Source of the DNA: Mesorhizobium sp. WSM3860
GTDB taxonomy: Bacteria; Pseudomonadota; Alphaproteobacteria; Rhizobiales; Rhizobiaceae
Assembly: GCF_002294995.1 (NCBI RefSeq)
Contig: NZ_NSGF01000022.1
Location: 1-64,000 of the forward strand
Length of the DNA: 64,000 nucleotides
Direction: 5' to 3'
Shown here: positions 45,905 to 54,151 of the stretch, in pieces
How positions within the stretch are numbered: position 1 is the first letter of the stretch
Layout: each line of letters starts with the position of its first letter
Translations under genes and position numbers: made by a program
Notes under the pieces: generated by a model
What the model saw: the letters and a program-made list of their open reading frames with translations, nothing else
Databases searched by the model: none
Told to the model about the DNA's origin: nothing

Positions 45905-46210
45905 TTAAGCAGCTGCCCGCTTCAGCGCCGCCTGTTCATCTGCGGTCGGCCGATGACCGCGTAGATAGAGCGCGCAAGTTGTCCGCAGCATCGAGGCGAA
46001 GTTCGGGATCTCGCCTTTGATCTCGATCGCCTCGTCATAGAGTTTCGAGATGAATTTCGGCGTTGTCAGTCCCTGGCTCTCGGCGATCTCGTCAAGCAGC
46101 GTCCAGAACGTTGCCTCGAGCTGAATGCTTGTCGAATGCCCGCCGATTCGGATCGACCGGTTGATCTGTCGGTAGCCTTCCGGATCCTGTTCGGCAAAGA
46201 CCCTGCACAT
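45905..46210 (-). CDS. Ribbon-helix-helix domain protein (RHH_4 type)
   Basis: A 101-residue protein with the RHH core SIRIGGHSTSIQLEATFWTL and helix LDEIAESQGLTTPKFISKLY, then a C-terminal helix ASMLRTTCALYLRG. Such proteins are common in alphaproteobacteria and thought to bind DNA, though most targets are unknown. It is convergent with the sigma-54 activator gene and has its own short upstream region. Confidence 0.78.
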   Translation of the reverse strand: MCRVFAEQDPEGYRQINRSIRIGGHSTSIQLEATFWTLLDEIAESQGLTTPKFISKLYDEAIEIKGEIPNFASMLRTTCALYLRGHRPTADEQAALKRAAA

Positions 46211-46458
46211 CGTTACCTCCCGTTCTTGTTGATCTTGGGCGCCGATTAGGCTGGCGCCTTTTGAACACTGCCTGCGCTTTTTTCCGCCCGACGCCCGGTC
46301 GTGGCAATCGGACTTTCGTCCTCCCGGATGAGACTACCTGCAGAATCAGGGCGAGACTACCCGTTTTGCGCTCTCCCGCGTGGTAATCGGCTGCCACCAC
46401 CTTTTCTGGGCGCTGCGCATAATCGTCTTCAAGAGCACGAAGATATGCGGAGTCCGAT

Positions 46459-46854
46459 TTGGCGAAGGCGATCCACACCATGATCAGGGTTTTCGAAGAG
46501 GCCCGGTCCGTCGATTTCTACAGCAAGGCCTTCGGTCTCGATGTCGCCCAGCGGCTCGACTTCGAGACCTTCACGCTCATCTATCTCAGCAATGCCGACG
46601 CGCCGTTCGAGGTCGAGCTGACCGTGAACAAAGGCCGCGCCGAGCCATACGCGCTGGGCGACGGCTACGGCCATCTCGCCGTTTCCGTCACCGATCTCGA
46701 CAGCGAGCACGACCGGCTCGGCGCGCTCGGCCTCAATCCGAAGAATATCGTCGAGTTCAATCGGGATGGATCGCTCCTCGCTCGCTTCTTCTTCATCGAA
46801 GATCCCGACGGCTACAAGATCGAGGTTCTGCAGCGGGGAGGACGCTTCCAATAG
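46459..46854 (+). CDS. VOC/glyoxalase-I-family protein
   Basis: A 131-residue protein starting at TTG 46459 (MAKAIHTMIRVFEEARSVDF), the usual N-terminus of this subfamily; ATG 46480 would cut off the first strand. GGAG lies 7 bases upstream of the TTG. The double beta-alpha-beta3 fold shows in GHLAVSVTDLDSEHDRL and FFFIEDPDGYKIEVLQRGG, with lactoylglutathione-lyase-like metal ligands (H at GHLAV, E in KIEV). It precedes the dehydrogenase pair by 80 bp and may detoxify an aldehyde made nearby; this is inference. Confidence 0.8.
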   Translation: MAKAIHTMIRVFEEARSVDFYSKAFGLDVAQRLDFETFTLIYLSNADAPFEVELTVNKGRAEPYALGDGYGHLAVSVTDLDSEHDRLGALGLNPKNIVEFNRDGSLLARFFFIEDPDGYKIEVLQRGGRFQ

Positions 46855-46895
46855 GGAACAATCCGTCGCGCTGAACCGCGCGGCGCCAGCAAATG

Positions 46896-46911
46896 GCACT
46901 CTTCAGAGTGC
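46896..46911. promoter_or_regulatory. Perfect inverted repeat before the dehydrogenase genes
   Basis: GCACTCT-TC-AGAGTGC lies 24 bases before the start of the TAT small-subunit gene. It could be an operator or a small mRNA hairpin. A TGGCAC overlaps its left edge but has no -12 partner at proper spacing. Confidence 0.35.
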
Positions 46912-46934
46912 AAACAGCAAGCAGGGAGGAAACT

Positions 46935-47465
46935 ATGGTCACGATCTACGAAAGGAAGCCCGGTCTTTCGCGGCGCGAGCTTCTCAAACGCGGCGGCGTT
47001 GGCGCATTGCTGGTCATTTCAGGCAGCGCCGTCATCAGCCCCGAACATGCCTGGGGCCTGGAGACCTCGGCGCTGAAGCCGGAGACGATGGCGACGCTGA
47101 TCCAGCTTGCGCGCGACGTCTATCCGCACGACCAGGTCCCGGACAAATATTACGCCATCGCCGTCAAGGGTCACGATGAGACCGCAGCCAAGGATCCCGC
47201 CCACAAGGACCTGATCGAGAAGGGCATCGCCGGGCTCGACCAGAAGGCCGGCAAGGGCGGTTACCGCGGCGTTGGCTGGGAAGAGGAGCGGGTCGCGCTG
47301 CTCAAGGAGATCGAGAAGACTCCCTTCTTCCAGGCTGTGCGCGGCGGCCTCGTCGTCGGCCTCTACAATCAGAACGAGGTGTGGCCGATCTTCGGCTACG
47401 AGGGCCAATCCTATTCCAAGGGCGGCTACATCTCGCGCGGCTTCAACGACATCGAGTGGCTGTGA
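46935..47465 (+). CDS. Gluconate-2-dehydrogenase subunit-3-family TAT protein (small subunit of the GMC dehydrogenase)
   Basis: A 176-residue protein with twin-arginine signal LSRRELLKRGG at residues 10-20 and a hydrophobic stretch to about residue 35. The mature part (LIQLARDVYPHDQVPDKYYA, FGYEGQSYSKGGYISRGFND) matches the gamma subunit of FAD-dependent gluconate/sorbitol-type dehydrogenases, which escorts the catalytic subunit through the TAT pathway. ATG 46935 follows AGGGAGGAA. The catalytic GMC gene is 48 bp downstream. Confidence 0.83.
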   Translation: MVTIYERKPGLSRRELLKRGGVGALLVISGSAVISPEHAWGLETSALKPETMATLIQLARDVYPHDQVPDKYYAIAVKGHDETAAKDPAHKDLIEKGIAGLDQKAGKGGYRGVGWEEERVALLKEIEKTPFFQAVRGGLVVGLYNQNEVWPIFGYEGQSYSKGGYISRGFNDIEWL

Positions 47466-47513
47466 GCCGCTCTGTCCGTCATCCGCTTTTGACCGATTTC
47501 ATGGGAGGAAACC

Positions 47514-49085
47514 ATGGCAGCACCATTTGATCTCAAGAACGACGGCGTGGTCGTCATTATTGGCTCGGGCGCAGGAGGCGGCACGCTCGGCAACGAACTC
47601 GCACAGAAGGGGATAGACGTCGTCATCCTCGAGGCGGGCGCCCGCCACGAATATGAGGACTTCATCAACGACGAATGGGACTCCTTCGCCCAACTGGCCT
47701 GGAAGGACAAGCGCACGACCTCGGGCGATTGGCGGGTGGCCAAAGACTTTCCAAACCTGCCGACCTGGATCGTCAAAGCGGTCGGCGGCTCGACTACGCA
47801 CTGGGCGGGTGCCTCGCTTCGCTTCCAAGAGCATGAATTCAAGGCGCTCGCGACCTACGGCAAGGTGGAGGGCGCAACGCTGCTCGACTGGCCGATCGCG
47901 CTGGCCGAGATGGAACCCTACTATACCAAGGCCGAAGCCAAGATGGGCGTCACCGGCACCAACAACTGGCCGCGACTGCCCGGCAACAACAATTTCAAGG
48001 TGCTGAAAGCCGGCGCCGACAAGCTCGGCTACAAGGAATGCCACACCGGCAACATGGCCATCAATTCGGTCGAGCGCGACGACCGCAACCCCTGCCAGCA
48101 GACAGGTTTCTGTTTCCAGGGCTGCAAATGGGGCGCCAAATGGTCGACGCTCTATACCGAGATCCCGAAGGGCGAGGCGACCGGTCATCTTGAAGTCCGC
48201 CCGAATGCCATGGCGATCAAGATCAACCATGATGCCAATGGCAAGGTGACGGGCGTGGTCTATGCCGACAAGGACGGCAAGCTGCAGGAGCAGAAGGCCC
48301 GCATCGTCGCGGTTGCCGGCAATTCGATCGAGAGCCCGCGCCTGCTGCTCAACTCGGAATCGTCCAAGTTCCCGCACGGCCTTGCCAATTCGTCCGGGCA
48401 GGTGGGCAGGAACTACATGCGCCACACCACCGGCTCGGTCTATGCCATCTTCGACAAACCGGTGCACATGTATCGCGGCACGACCATGGCCGGCATCATC
48501 CGCGACGAGGCGCGTCACGATCCCTCACGCGGCTTCGTCGGCGGCTACGAGATGGAGACGCTGTCGATTGGCCTGCCGTTCATGGCCGCCTTCCTCAACC
48601 CCGGCGGCTGGGGCCGCTCCTTCACCACGGCGCTCGACCACTACGATCATATGGCGGGGCTGTGGATCGTCGGCGAGGACATGCCGCGCGCGGAAAACCG
48701 CATCACGCTGCACAAGGATGAAAAGGACGAGCACGGCATGCCGATCGCCGACGTCCATTTCGACGATCATGCCAACGACACCGCGATGCGCGACCATGCC
48801 TACAAGCAGGGCCAGGCGCTCTACGCGGCGGTCGGGGCAACGCGAAGCTTTCCGACGCCGCCCTATCCGTCGACCCACAATCTCGGCACCAACCGGATGA
48901 GCGAAAAAGCGGCCGACGGCGTCGTCAACAAGCACGGCCAGACGCACGACATCAAGAACCTGTTCGTGTCCGACGGCAGCCAGTTCACCACCGGCGGCGC
49001 AGAGAATCCGACGCTGACCATCGTGTCGCTGGCCATCCGCCAGGCCGACTACATCGCCGCGCAGATGTCGGCCAAGACGATCTAA
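47514..49085 (+). CDS. GMC-family FAD-dependent dehydrogenase, catalytic subunit
   Basis: A 523-residue GMC oxidoreductase. FAD-binding fold VVVIIGSGAGGGTLGNELAQ at residues 10-30, GGSTTHWAGASLRFQEHEF, and the C-terminal active-site region PYPSTHNLGTNRMSEKAADG plus FVSDGSQFTTGGAENPTLTI. It has no signal of its own and should be exported bound to the TAT small subunit. Typical three-subunit enzymes also have a cytochrome c subunit, which is absent here. It could oxidise sugars, polyols or an alcohol from the monooxygenase pathway. Confidence 0.87.
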   Translation: MAAPFDLKNDGVVVIIGSGAGGGTLGNELAQKGIDVVILEAGARHEYEDFINDEWDSFAQLAWKDKRTTSGDWRVAKDFPNLPTWIVKAVGGSTTHWAGASLRFQEHEFKALATYGKVEGATLLDWPIALAEMEPYYTKAEAKMGVTGTNNWPRLPGNNNFKVLKAGADKLGYKECHTGNMAINSVERDDRNPCQQTGFCFQGCKWGAKWSTLYTEIPKGEATGHLEVRPNAMAIKINHDANGKVTGVVYADKDGKLQEQKARIVAVAGNSIESPRLLLNSESSKFPHGLANSSGQVGRNYMRHTTGSVYAIFDKPVHMYRGTTMAGIIRDEARHDPSRGFVGGYEMETLSIGLPFMAAFLNPGGWGRSFTTALDHYDHMAGLWIVGEDMPRAENRITLHKDEKDEHGMPIADVHFDDHANDTAMRDHAYKQGQALYAAVGATRSFPTPPYPSTHNLGTNRMSEKAADGVVNKHGQTHDIKNLFVSDGSQFTTGGAENPTLTIVSLAIRQADYIAAQMSAKTI

Positions 49086-49193
49086 ACTAAGTGCAGGTCG
49101 CTCAAAAGCTCGCCGCGGTTTGGGAGAACGACAAGCATTAAAACAGCGACTGAAAGCGCGGCGCCCGACTCCGTTCCTGTGCGACGCGCTTCA

Positions 49194-49300
49194 GAGCATG
49201 ATGCCGGAAGGTGTGACGCGGTTTTCGGACGACATCATGCTCTCTCTCTTTGATTTGGAGCCGGATGATTTCAGGTCGATTCGCCCTGAAATCATCGGCT
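49194..49300. repeat. Dispersed two-hairpin palindromic repeat, copy 2 (inverted)
   Basis: This is the reverse-complement form of the element at 31241-31355: here AGAGCATGATG...CATCATGCTCT comes first and GGAGCCGGAT...ATCGGCT second, with the spacer TCTCTTTGATTT shared. A few substitutions distinguish the copies. It follows the GMC gene and borders decayed genes. Confidence 0.85.
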
Positions 49301-49302
49301 TA

Positions 49303-49620
49303 GCAGGCTGTTGAAGACGTATCGCGCATCGCTTTGCAGGATGGCCCATCGCCCGGTTGCAATAGGCGAATGTGATCTCGATCGAGCCGTCGTCGAGCAA
49401 TTCGACATGGCCGTCTCGCTGACTTCGTCCCTCTCGTCGCAACCGCCCCAGTTGAAGACGACCATCGACAGGCAGTAGTTGACATCGGGGTCGGCTTCCA
49501 GAGCGCCGACGGCAATCTCGCGGTTGTTGTCGGCCCCGATGATAATCACGGCCGGTCCGTCGAGGTCGAGATAATCGCGATCCTACAGATCGGCCTCAAC
49601 GATCCGCCAGCGGCCGACCA
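49303..49620 (-). pseudogene. Decayed small protein gene (GRWRIxE family) with nonsense codon and frameshift
   Basis: Minus strand reads GRWRIVEADL, then TAG at 49583-49585, then DRDYLDLDGPAVIIIGADNN, continuing to NYCLSMVVFNWGGCDERDEV; near 49420 the sense jumps frame to HVELLDDGSIEITFAYCN. Small proteins with RWRIxEMxxWDxDxLDL are widespread and of unknown function; by that pattern the TAG replaces the conserved Trp (TGG to TAG). Two separate lesions indicate a pseudogene. Confidence 0.6.
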
Positions 49621-49640
49621 ACTACCGCCCGCAGGCGCAC

Positions 49641-49720
49641 TCATACCGCCACCGCCATGAGCTTCGGCAGCCGCAGCAGATTGGTGGCGGCGGCAGGGAA
49701 ATAGAAGCGTATCCGACACA
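49641..49720 (-). pseudogene. Possible C-terminal remnant of a transposase
   Basis: One minus-strand frame gives FYFPAAATNLLRLPKLMAV and a stop at 49641-49643. Endings of the form AAYNLVRLPKL are typical of IS5/IS1182-type transposases. The upstream part is not recognisable and no terminal inverted repeats were found. Low confidence. Confidence 0.3.
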
Positions 49721-49803
49721 TTCACGGCCGCAGAATTCTTGAACCCGGCCGAAAGAGCCGCTCCGACATAACCTCCCTGAGCCGGAGCGGCGGGCAACAC
49801 CAG

Positions 49804-50493
49804 TCAGGCCGGCTGCGGCGCCTGTTCGCCGGCACCGATCCCTCCGGTGCGCAGCGCAAACCCCGCGGCGGCGGCGCCGAGGCACGGCGCGACGATGTAA
49901 AGCCACAGTTGCGACAGCGCAGACCCACCGGCAAACAGCGCGGGGCCAAGCGAGCGGGCGGGATTGACCGAAGATCCGGACACCGCAATACCGGCGAGAT
50001 GGATCAGGACCAGGGTCAGGCCGATCGCCAGCCCGGCCAGGGCACCTGCGCCGCCTTCCGCGGTGGCGCGAAGGATGACCAGTAGAAACAGGAAAGTGGC
50101 GACGAGTTCGAACAGGAACGCAGAGGTGAGCGAATAGGTCGACCAGCCGTTCTGGGCGAAGCCATTGGCGGCCACGTCATAGCCGCCGCCTTTGCCCAGC
50201 GCGATCACGTAGAGCACCGCAGATGCGGCGATCGCCCCTGCGCATTGCGCAACGACATAGCCGATGAGGTCGCCGGATTTCATCCGGCCGGAAACGAACA
50301 CGCCAAGGCTCACCGCCGGATTGAGATGCGCGCCCGAAACCGGCCCGATCGAATAGGCCATCGCCACCACCGACAGGCCGAAGGCCATTGCGACGCCGAG
50401 CAGGCCGACCTCGGAGCGCATGAACAGAACCGTCGCGCAGCCAAAGAAGACCAACGCGAAGGTGCCGATGAATTCACAAATGTATTTGTTCAC
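49804..50493 (-). CDS. aqpZ: Aquaporin Z-type MIP channel
   Basis: A 229-residue channel with six helices and both NPA boxes (SGAHLNPAVSLG and SGSSVNPARSLG). The start MNKYICEFIGTFALVFFGCA is typical of AqpZ. It is the last gene of the monooxygenase operon direction, 63 bp after the ADH gene. Water transport is the default, but passage of small alcohols or glycerol-like product is possible in this setting. Confidence 0.87.
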   Translation of the reverse strand: MNKYICEFIGTFALVFFGCATVLFMRSEVGLLGVAMAFGLSVVAMAYSIGPVSGAHLNPAVSLGVFVSGRMKSGDLIGYVVAQCAGAIAASAVLYVIALGKGGGYDVAANGFAQNGWSTYSLTSAFLFELVATFLFLLVILRATAEGGAGALAGLAIGLTLVLIHLAGIAVSGSSVNPARSLGPALFAGGSALSQLWLYIVAPCLGAAAAGFALRTGGIGAGEQAPQPA

Positions 50494-50556
50494 TTTTCCT
50501 CTCCTTGCAGATTATGATTGGGCCGGAGCCGCTCCGGGCTGATCCGGCCCGGATTT

Positions 50557-51600
50557 TCAGGGAACGATGACGCCGCGGCCGGTGAACCGCCGGTTCTTGA
50601 AGTCGTCGAGCGCGGTGTTGATGCTGGCGAGATTGTACTCGGTGTAGTGCATCTTCACCTTGCCGTCGGCGTTGAGCTCCATCAGCTCGACAAGCTCGGT
50701 GAAGTTGCCGACCAGGCTGCCGCCGATGTTGATCTCCTCGATGACCAGATGCGCGGTTGGAACGTTGACCGCGCCGCCGTAGCCGACGACGAACAACTGG
50801 CCGCCCTTGCGCACCATTTTCCAGCAGATGTTCTCGACGCCGAGCTCGCCGACGAAGTCGATGACCACATGGGCGCCGCCGCCGGTGATCGCCTTCACCT
50901 CTTCGACGACGTTCGGCCCGCCATCGAGCACGAAGTCGGCGCCCAGATCCTTGGCCAGCACGCGTGCCGCCGGCTCGCGATCGACGGCGATGATCCGGCA
51001 GCCGGAAATCGCATGCAGCGACTGCAGCGCGATATGACCGAGCCCGCCGATGCCGAGCAGGACGCAGTAGCTGCCCGGTCGTAAGAGCTTCGCGGCCCGC
51101 TTGGCGGCACGGTAGGCGGTGATCCCGGCATCGGCCAGCGGCGCCACTTCGATCGGCGTCACATTGGCGTTGAGCTTGATCAGCGAGCGTTCGCTGGTGA
51201 TGAAGTATTCGGCGAAGCCGCCGTTCATGCCGAGGCCCGGGAACTGGCCGTTGTCGCAGTACATGTCCTCGCCGTGGCGGCAGTTGAGGCAGATGCCGCA
51301 GGAGCGGAACGGGTGGCAAATGACGGCGTCGCCTCGCTTGACCGATCTGACGCCGCTGCCGACCTCCTCGACCCAGCCGGCATTTTCGTGCCCCATGATG
51401 TAAGGCAGAAGACTGCCGTCGGGGTCCATGGTCGGCTTCCACACACCTTCGATGATGTGCAGGTCGGTGCGACACAGGCCGGCGGCGCCCACCCGCACGA
51501 TCACCTCGTCCGGTGCGGTGATCGTGGGCGCAGCGACGTCCTCGATCTTGAGCTTGACGTTCATTTTCGGATCGTATTCGTAAAGTCTGGCAGCTTTCAT
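50557..51600 (-). CDS. Zinc-dependent NAD(P)-alcohol dehydrogenase of the monooxygenase operon (PrmE-like)
   Basis: A 347-residue MDR alcohol dehydrogenase. The catalytic zinc site is in LCRTDLH and GHENAG, the structural zinc lobe in CGICLNCRHGEDMYC, and the coenzyme fold in VLLGIGGLGHIALQSLHAIS. It should oxidise the alcohol formed by the monooxygenase; prm clusters of actinobacteria carry such a gene too. It follows the chaperonin gene by 43 bp. A different, much longer open frame overlaps it on the same strand and is an artefact. Confidence 0.86.
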   Translation of the reverse strand: MKAARLYEYDPKMNVKLKIEDVAAPTITAPDEVIVRVGAAGLCRTDLHIIEGVWKPTMDPDGSLLPYIMGHENAGWVEEVGSGVRSVKRGDAVICHPFRSCGICLNCRHGEDMYCDNGQFPGLGMNGGFAEYFITSERSLIKLNANVTPIEVAPLADAGITAYRAAKRAAKLLRPGSYCVLLGIGGLGHIALQSLHAISGCRIIAVDREPAARVLAKDLGADFVLDGGPNVVEEVKAITGGGAHVVIDFVGELGVENICWKMVRKGGQLFVVGYGGAVNVPTAHLVIEEINIGGSLVGNFTELVELMELNADGKVKMHYTEYNLASINTALDDFKNRRFTGRGVIVP

Positions 51601-51643
51601 CGTCGTATCCTTTCAACGTCCAAATCGTTCGGTGAATGCCGCG

Positions 51644-53275
51644 TCAGGCGCGGCCAAGCTTTTCCGCGCCGCCGCCAAGCGCCGGCCCGGCGGTCGGGTC
51701 CTCGTCCTCGGCAAGATCGCCGATCAAGGTTTCGGTGGTCAGGATCAGCGTCGCCACGGACGCCGCGTTGGCGAGCGCCGTGTAGGTGACGCGCACGGGA
51801 TCGATGATCCCCGCCTCGAACATGTTCTGGTAGCTGCCGACCGAGGCGTTGTAGCCGTAGCCGCCGTTTATGCGTGTAACCTCGGCCACCACGGCCTCGG
51901 GATCGGCGCCGGCGTTGGCGGCGATGCGCCATAGCGGCCGTGTCAACACCGAGCGGACCAGGCGTACGCCTTCGGCGATGTCGCCATCGACACCGGTCGA
52001 CACCTTGTCGAGCAGCGGCGCGATCTGGGCAAGCGCCGAACCTCCGCCGGCGACCACGCCCTCCTCGGAAGCCGCGCGCACCGCATTCAGCGAATCCTCG
52101 ATCAGCTGGATGGTTCGCTTCTGCTCGACCGGCGTGACGCCGCCGGCGTAGAGGATCGCAGTGCCGCCGGAGAGCTTGGCCAGACGCTCGCGCAGCTTGT
52201 CCTGCTCGATGTTCGGCGGCGCAGCCTCATACTGGCGCTGCACCTGCGCGCGCCGCGACGCGATCGCATCATGGTCGCCGCCGCCGCGAATGATCGTAGT
52301 GTAGGACGAGCTGGTCTTTACCCGGTCGGCGGTCCCGAGATCGTCGACCGTGACGTCCTCCATCCGGCCGCCGAGATCGCGCGCTATCACCTTGCCACCG
52401 GTGATGATTGCCAGATCCTCCATCATCGACTTGCGCCAATGGCCATATTCCGGCGGATGGACGATGAGGTATTTGCCGGGTCCCTGCTTGCCGAGCAGCG
52501 TCACCACGACCTCCGGCGACACTTCCTCGGAAACGATCAGCAGCGGCCGCCCGGCTTCCTCGGCGATACGCCGCGCGGCCTCAAGTGCTTGAGGCTCCTT
52601 GATCTTGAGGTCGGTCATCAGGATGAACGGCCGTTCGAGCACGGCCTCCATCTTCTCCTGGTCGGTGACCATGTGATGCGAGAGGTAGCCGCGGTCGAAG
52701 GACATGCCCTCGACCACGTCGAGCGTGGTCTCGGTGGTGACGCTGAAGTCGGTGGTGATGACGCCTTCCGCCCCGACGCGCTGATGCGCTTGCGCCACCA
52801 GCGCGCCCAGCCTGGCATCGGTCGCGGCGATGTTGGCGACGGAGGCGAGGATGCCGTTACCCTTGGCAGGCTTTGCGGATGCCTTGAGCGCTGAGACCAC
52901 CGCCGCTACGGCAAGCTCGATGCCTTTGCACAGATCGACGGATTTGGCCCCGCGTTCATTTGCCTCGATGCCGCCTTGGATCAGCGCATTGGCAAGCACT
53001 ATCGCGGTCGTGGTGCCGTCGCCGGCGACCTCGTTGGTCTGCATCGATACTTCTCGAACAACCTGCGCGCCCATGTTCTCGAAGCGATCATGGAGCTCGA
53101 TCTCGAAGGCGATGCTGACGCCGTCGCGGGTCACCATCGGCGTCCCGATCGGCCGGTCGATCATGGCATTCATGCCTTTGGGACCGAGCGTCGGCTCGAC
53201 GGCTGCGGCCAAGCGAAAGACGCCACGGGCAAGGGCACGGCGGGCTTCGGAGTTGTGAAGCATAATTTTTGGCAT
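51644..53275 (-). CDS. GroEL-like chaperonin dedicated to the di-iron monooxygenase (MimG/PrmG-like)
   Basis: A 543-residue chaperonin subunit that keeps VEPTLGPKGMNAMI, ENMGAQVVREV and the ATPase motif AGDGTTTA, but is far from housekeeping GroEL (for example VFRLAAAVEPTLG) and lacks the C-terminal GGM tail, ending GPALGGGAEKLGRA. No groES gene is adjacent. In mycobacteria the chaperonin MimG is needed to make active MimA. It is placed between the DUF59 and ADH genes. It likely folds PrmA or the hydroxylase, perhaps using the housekeeping GroES. Confidence 0.87.
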   Translation of the reverse strand: MPKIMLHNSEARRALARGVFRLAAAVEPTLGPKGMNAMIDRPIGTPMVTRDGVSIAFEIELHDRFENMGAQVVREVSMQTNEVAGDGTTTAIVLANALIQGGIEANERGAKSVDLCKGIELAVAAVVSALKASAKPAKGNGILASVANIAATDARLGALVAQAHQRVGAEGVITTDFSVTTETTLDVVEGMSFDRGYLSHHMVTDQEKMEAVLERPFILMTDLKIKEPQALEAARRIAEEAGRPLLIVSEEVSPEVVVTLLGKQGPGKYLIVHPPEYGHWRKSMMEDLAIITGGKVIARDLGGRMEDVTVDDLGTADRVKTSSSYTTIIRGGGDHDAIASRRAQVQRQYEAAPPNIEQDKLRERLAKLSGGTAILYAGGVTPVEQKRTIQLIEDSLNAVRAASEEGVVAGGGSALAQIAPLLDKVSTGVDGDIAEGVRLVRSVLTRPLWRIAANAGADPEAVVAEVTRINGGYGYNASVGSYQNMFEAGIIDPVRVTYTALANAASVATLILTTETLIGDLAEDEDPTAGPALGGGAEKLGRA

Positions 53276-53351
53276 GATTCCTCCTTCCGCCTTACGGGCG
53301 GTTTGTTGGTTGGGGGCCTCGTGCGAAGGAGGCCGTTGCTTTCGGTTCTGC

Positions 53352-54146
53352 TTAAGGGGCCGGCGCTCTTCGCTCCGGCACGCGATCCATGATGAAGTCG
53401 ACCAGCGTCGGCTCCCCGTCGATCACGTCCAGTTCCTTGTATCTTGCGTGCTTGAGCCCACGGCAAAGGGCGCCGTTGAACTCCATGTTGATGCGCACCG
53501 CACGCAACTCCCCGAGATAGGCATCGAGGTCGGCGGGCGCAATTTGCCGCCCCTCCCAGGTGACGAAGGCCGAATCACCCTGCCCGCTTGCCGGAAAGCG
53601 CTCGACAAGCGCTGCCCGGTATCTTGCTTTCTGGCTGACGTCGCCGGACCCGAGACCGGCGGCGTCATACGCTCCCAGGTCCATGCCGAGAATCTCGCGA
53701 TCCGTCAGCCCTTGCTTTCTCAGTCCAAGCAGCACCGCCTCCTGGCGCCGCTTGAACGCCTTCTTGCTGAAGGTCTCGCGCAACGCGCCGATGTCCTGGT
53801 CTCCGGCAAGCCCGGCGAATATTTCGCCAAAAGTCTTGCCGGCCTCGATGCCGCGATTGACCTCTTCCGCGAACATGTGGTCGTGCAGCTTGACACGATA
53901 GGCGGGCGACCAGGAAAGCTCGTCGAGCGCCCTGCGCACGCCGTCGAGCATGAGGAAAGCGAAGTTGGGCGAGCACCAGTAGGTCGGCAGGCGGAAATCA
54001 ACCTCCACGCTGCCGTCGCCCGTCATCTCGGCCCGCTCGACGAAGCCCATCTCGGTGATCGGTTCGTCGAGCTCGGGGTCGTTGACCTCGCTGAGGCGCC
54101 GCCAGAGTTCCTTCTCGCGGCTGCTGGAAACGCTGGCGGTTGCCAT
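53352..54146 (-). CDS. DUF59/MIP18-family metal-cluster assembly protein
   Basis: A 264-residue protein. The N-terminal 110 residues are a DUF59/PaaD-type domain (LSEVNDPELDEPITEMGFVE, VDFRLPTYWCSPNFAFLML) with a conserved Cys at YWCSP, as in Fe-S and di-iron maturation factors. The rest (ETFSKKAFKRRQEAVLLGLR, DLDAYLGELRAVRINMEFNG) is an extra domain I cannot name. It is common in propane-monooxygenase-type clusters, where it may help assemble the di-iron centre or the reductase cluster. It is 5 bp downstream of the amidohydrolase gene. Confidence 0.75.
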   Translation of the reverse strand: MATASVSSSREKELWRRLSEVNDPELDEPITEMGFVERAEMTGDGSVEVDFRLPTYWCSPNFAFLMLDGVRRALDELSWSPAYRVKLHDHMFAEEVNRGIEAGKTFGEIFAGLAGDQDIGALRETFSKKAFKRRQEAVLLGLRKQGLTDREILGMDLGAYDAAGLGSGDVSQKARYRAALVERFPASGQGDSAFVTWEGRQIAPADLDAYLGELRAVRINMEFNGALCRGLKHARYKELDVIDGEPTLVDFIMDRVPERRAPAP

Positions 54147-54151
54147 GGTCT

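Noticed and set aside
46894..46912. TGGCAC before the TAT small subunit as a second sigma-54 promoter
   Set aside because: No TTGC occurs at the required spacing; the TGC downstream is too far away.
50474..51616. A 380-codon minus-strand frame overlapping the ADH gene
   Set aside because: It is an Arg-rich shifted frame of the ADH gene; the true frame has zinc-site motifs.
51644..53275. Housekeeping groEL
   Set aside because: Sequence is divergent, there is no groES, no GGM tail, and it lies within the monooxygenase operon.
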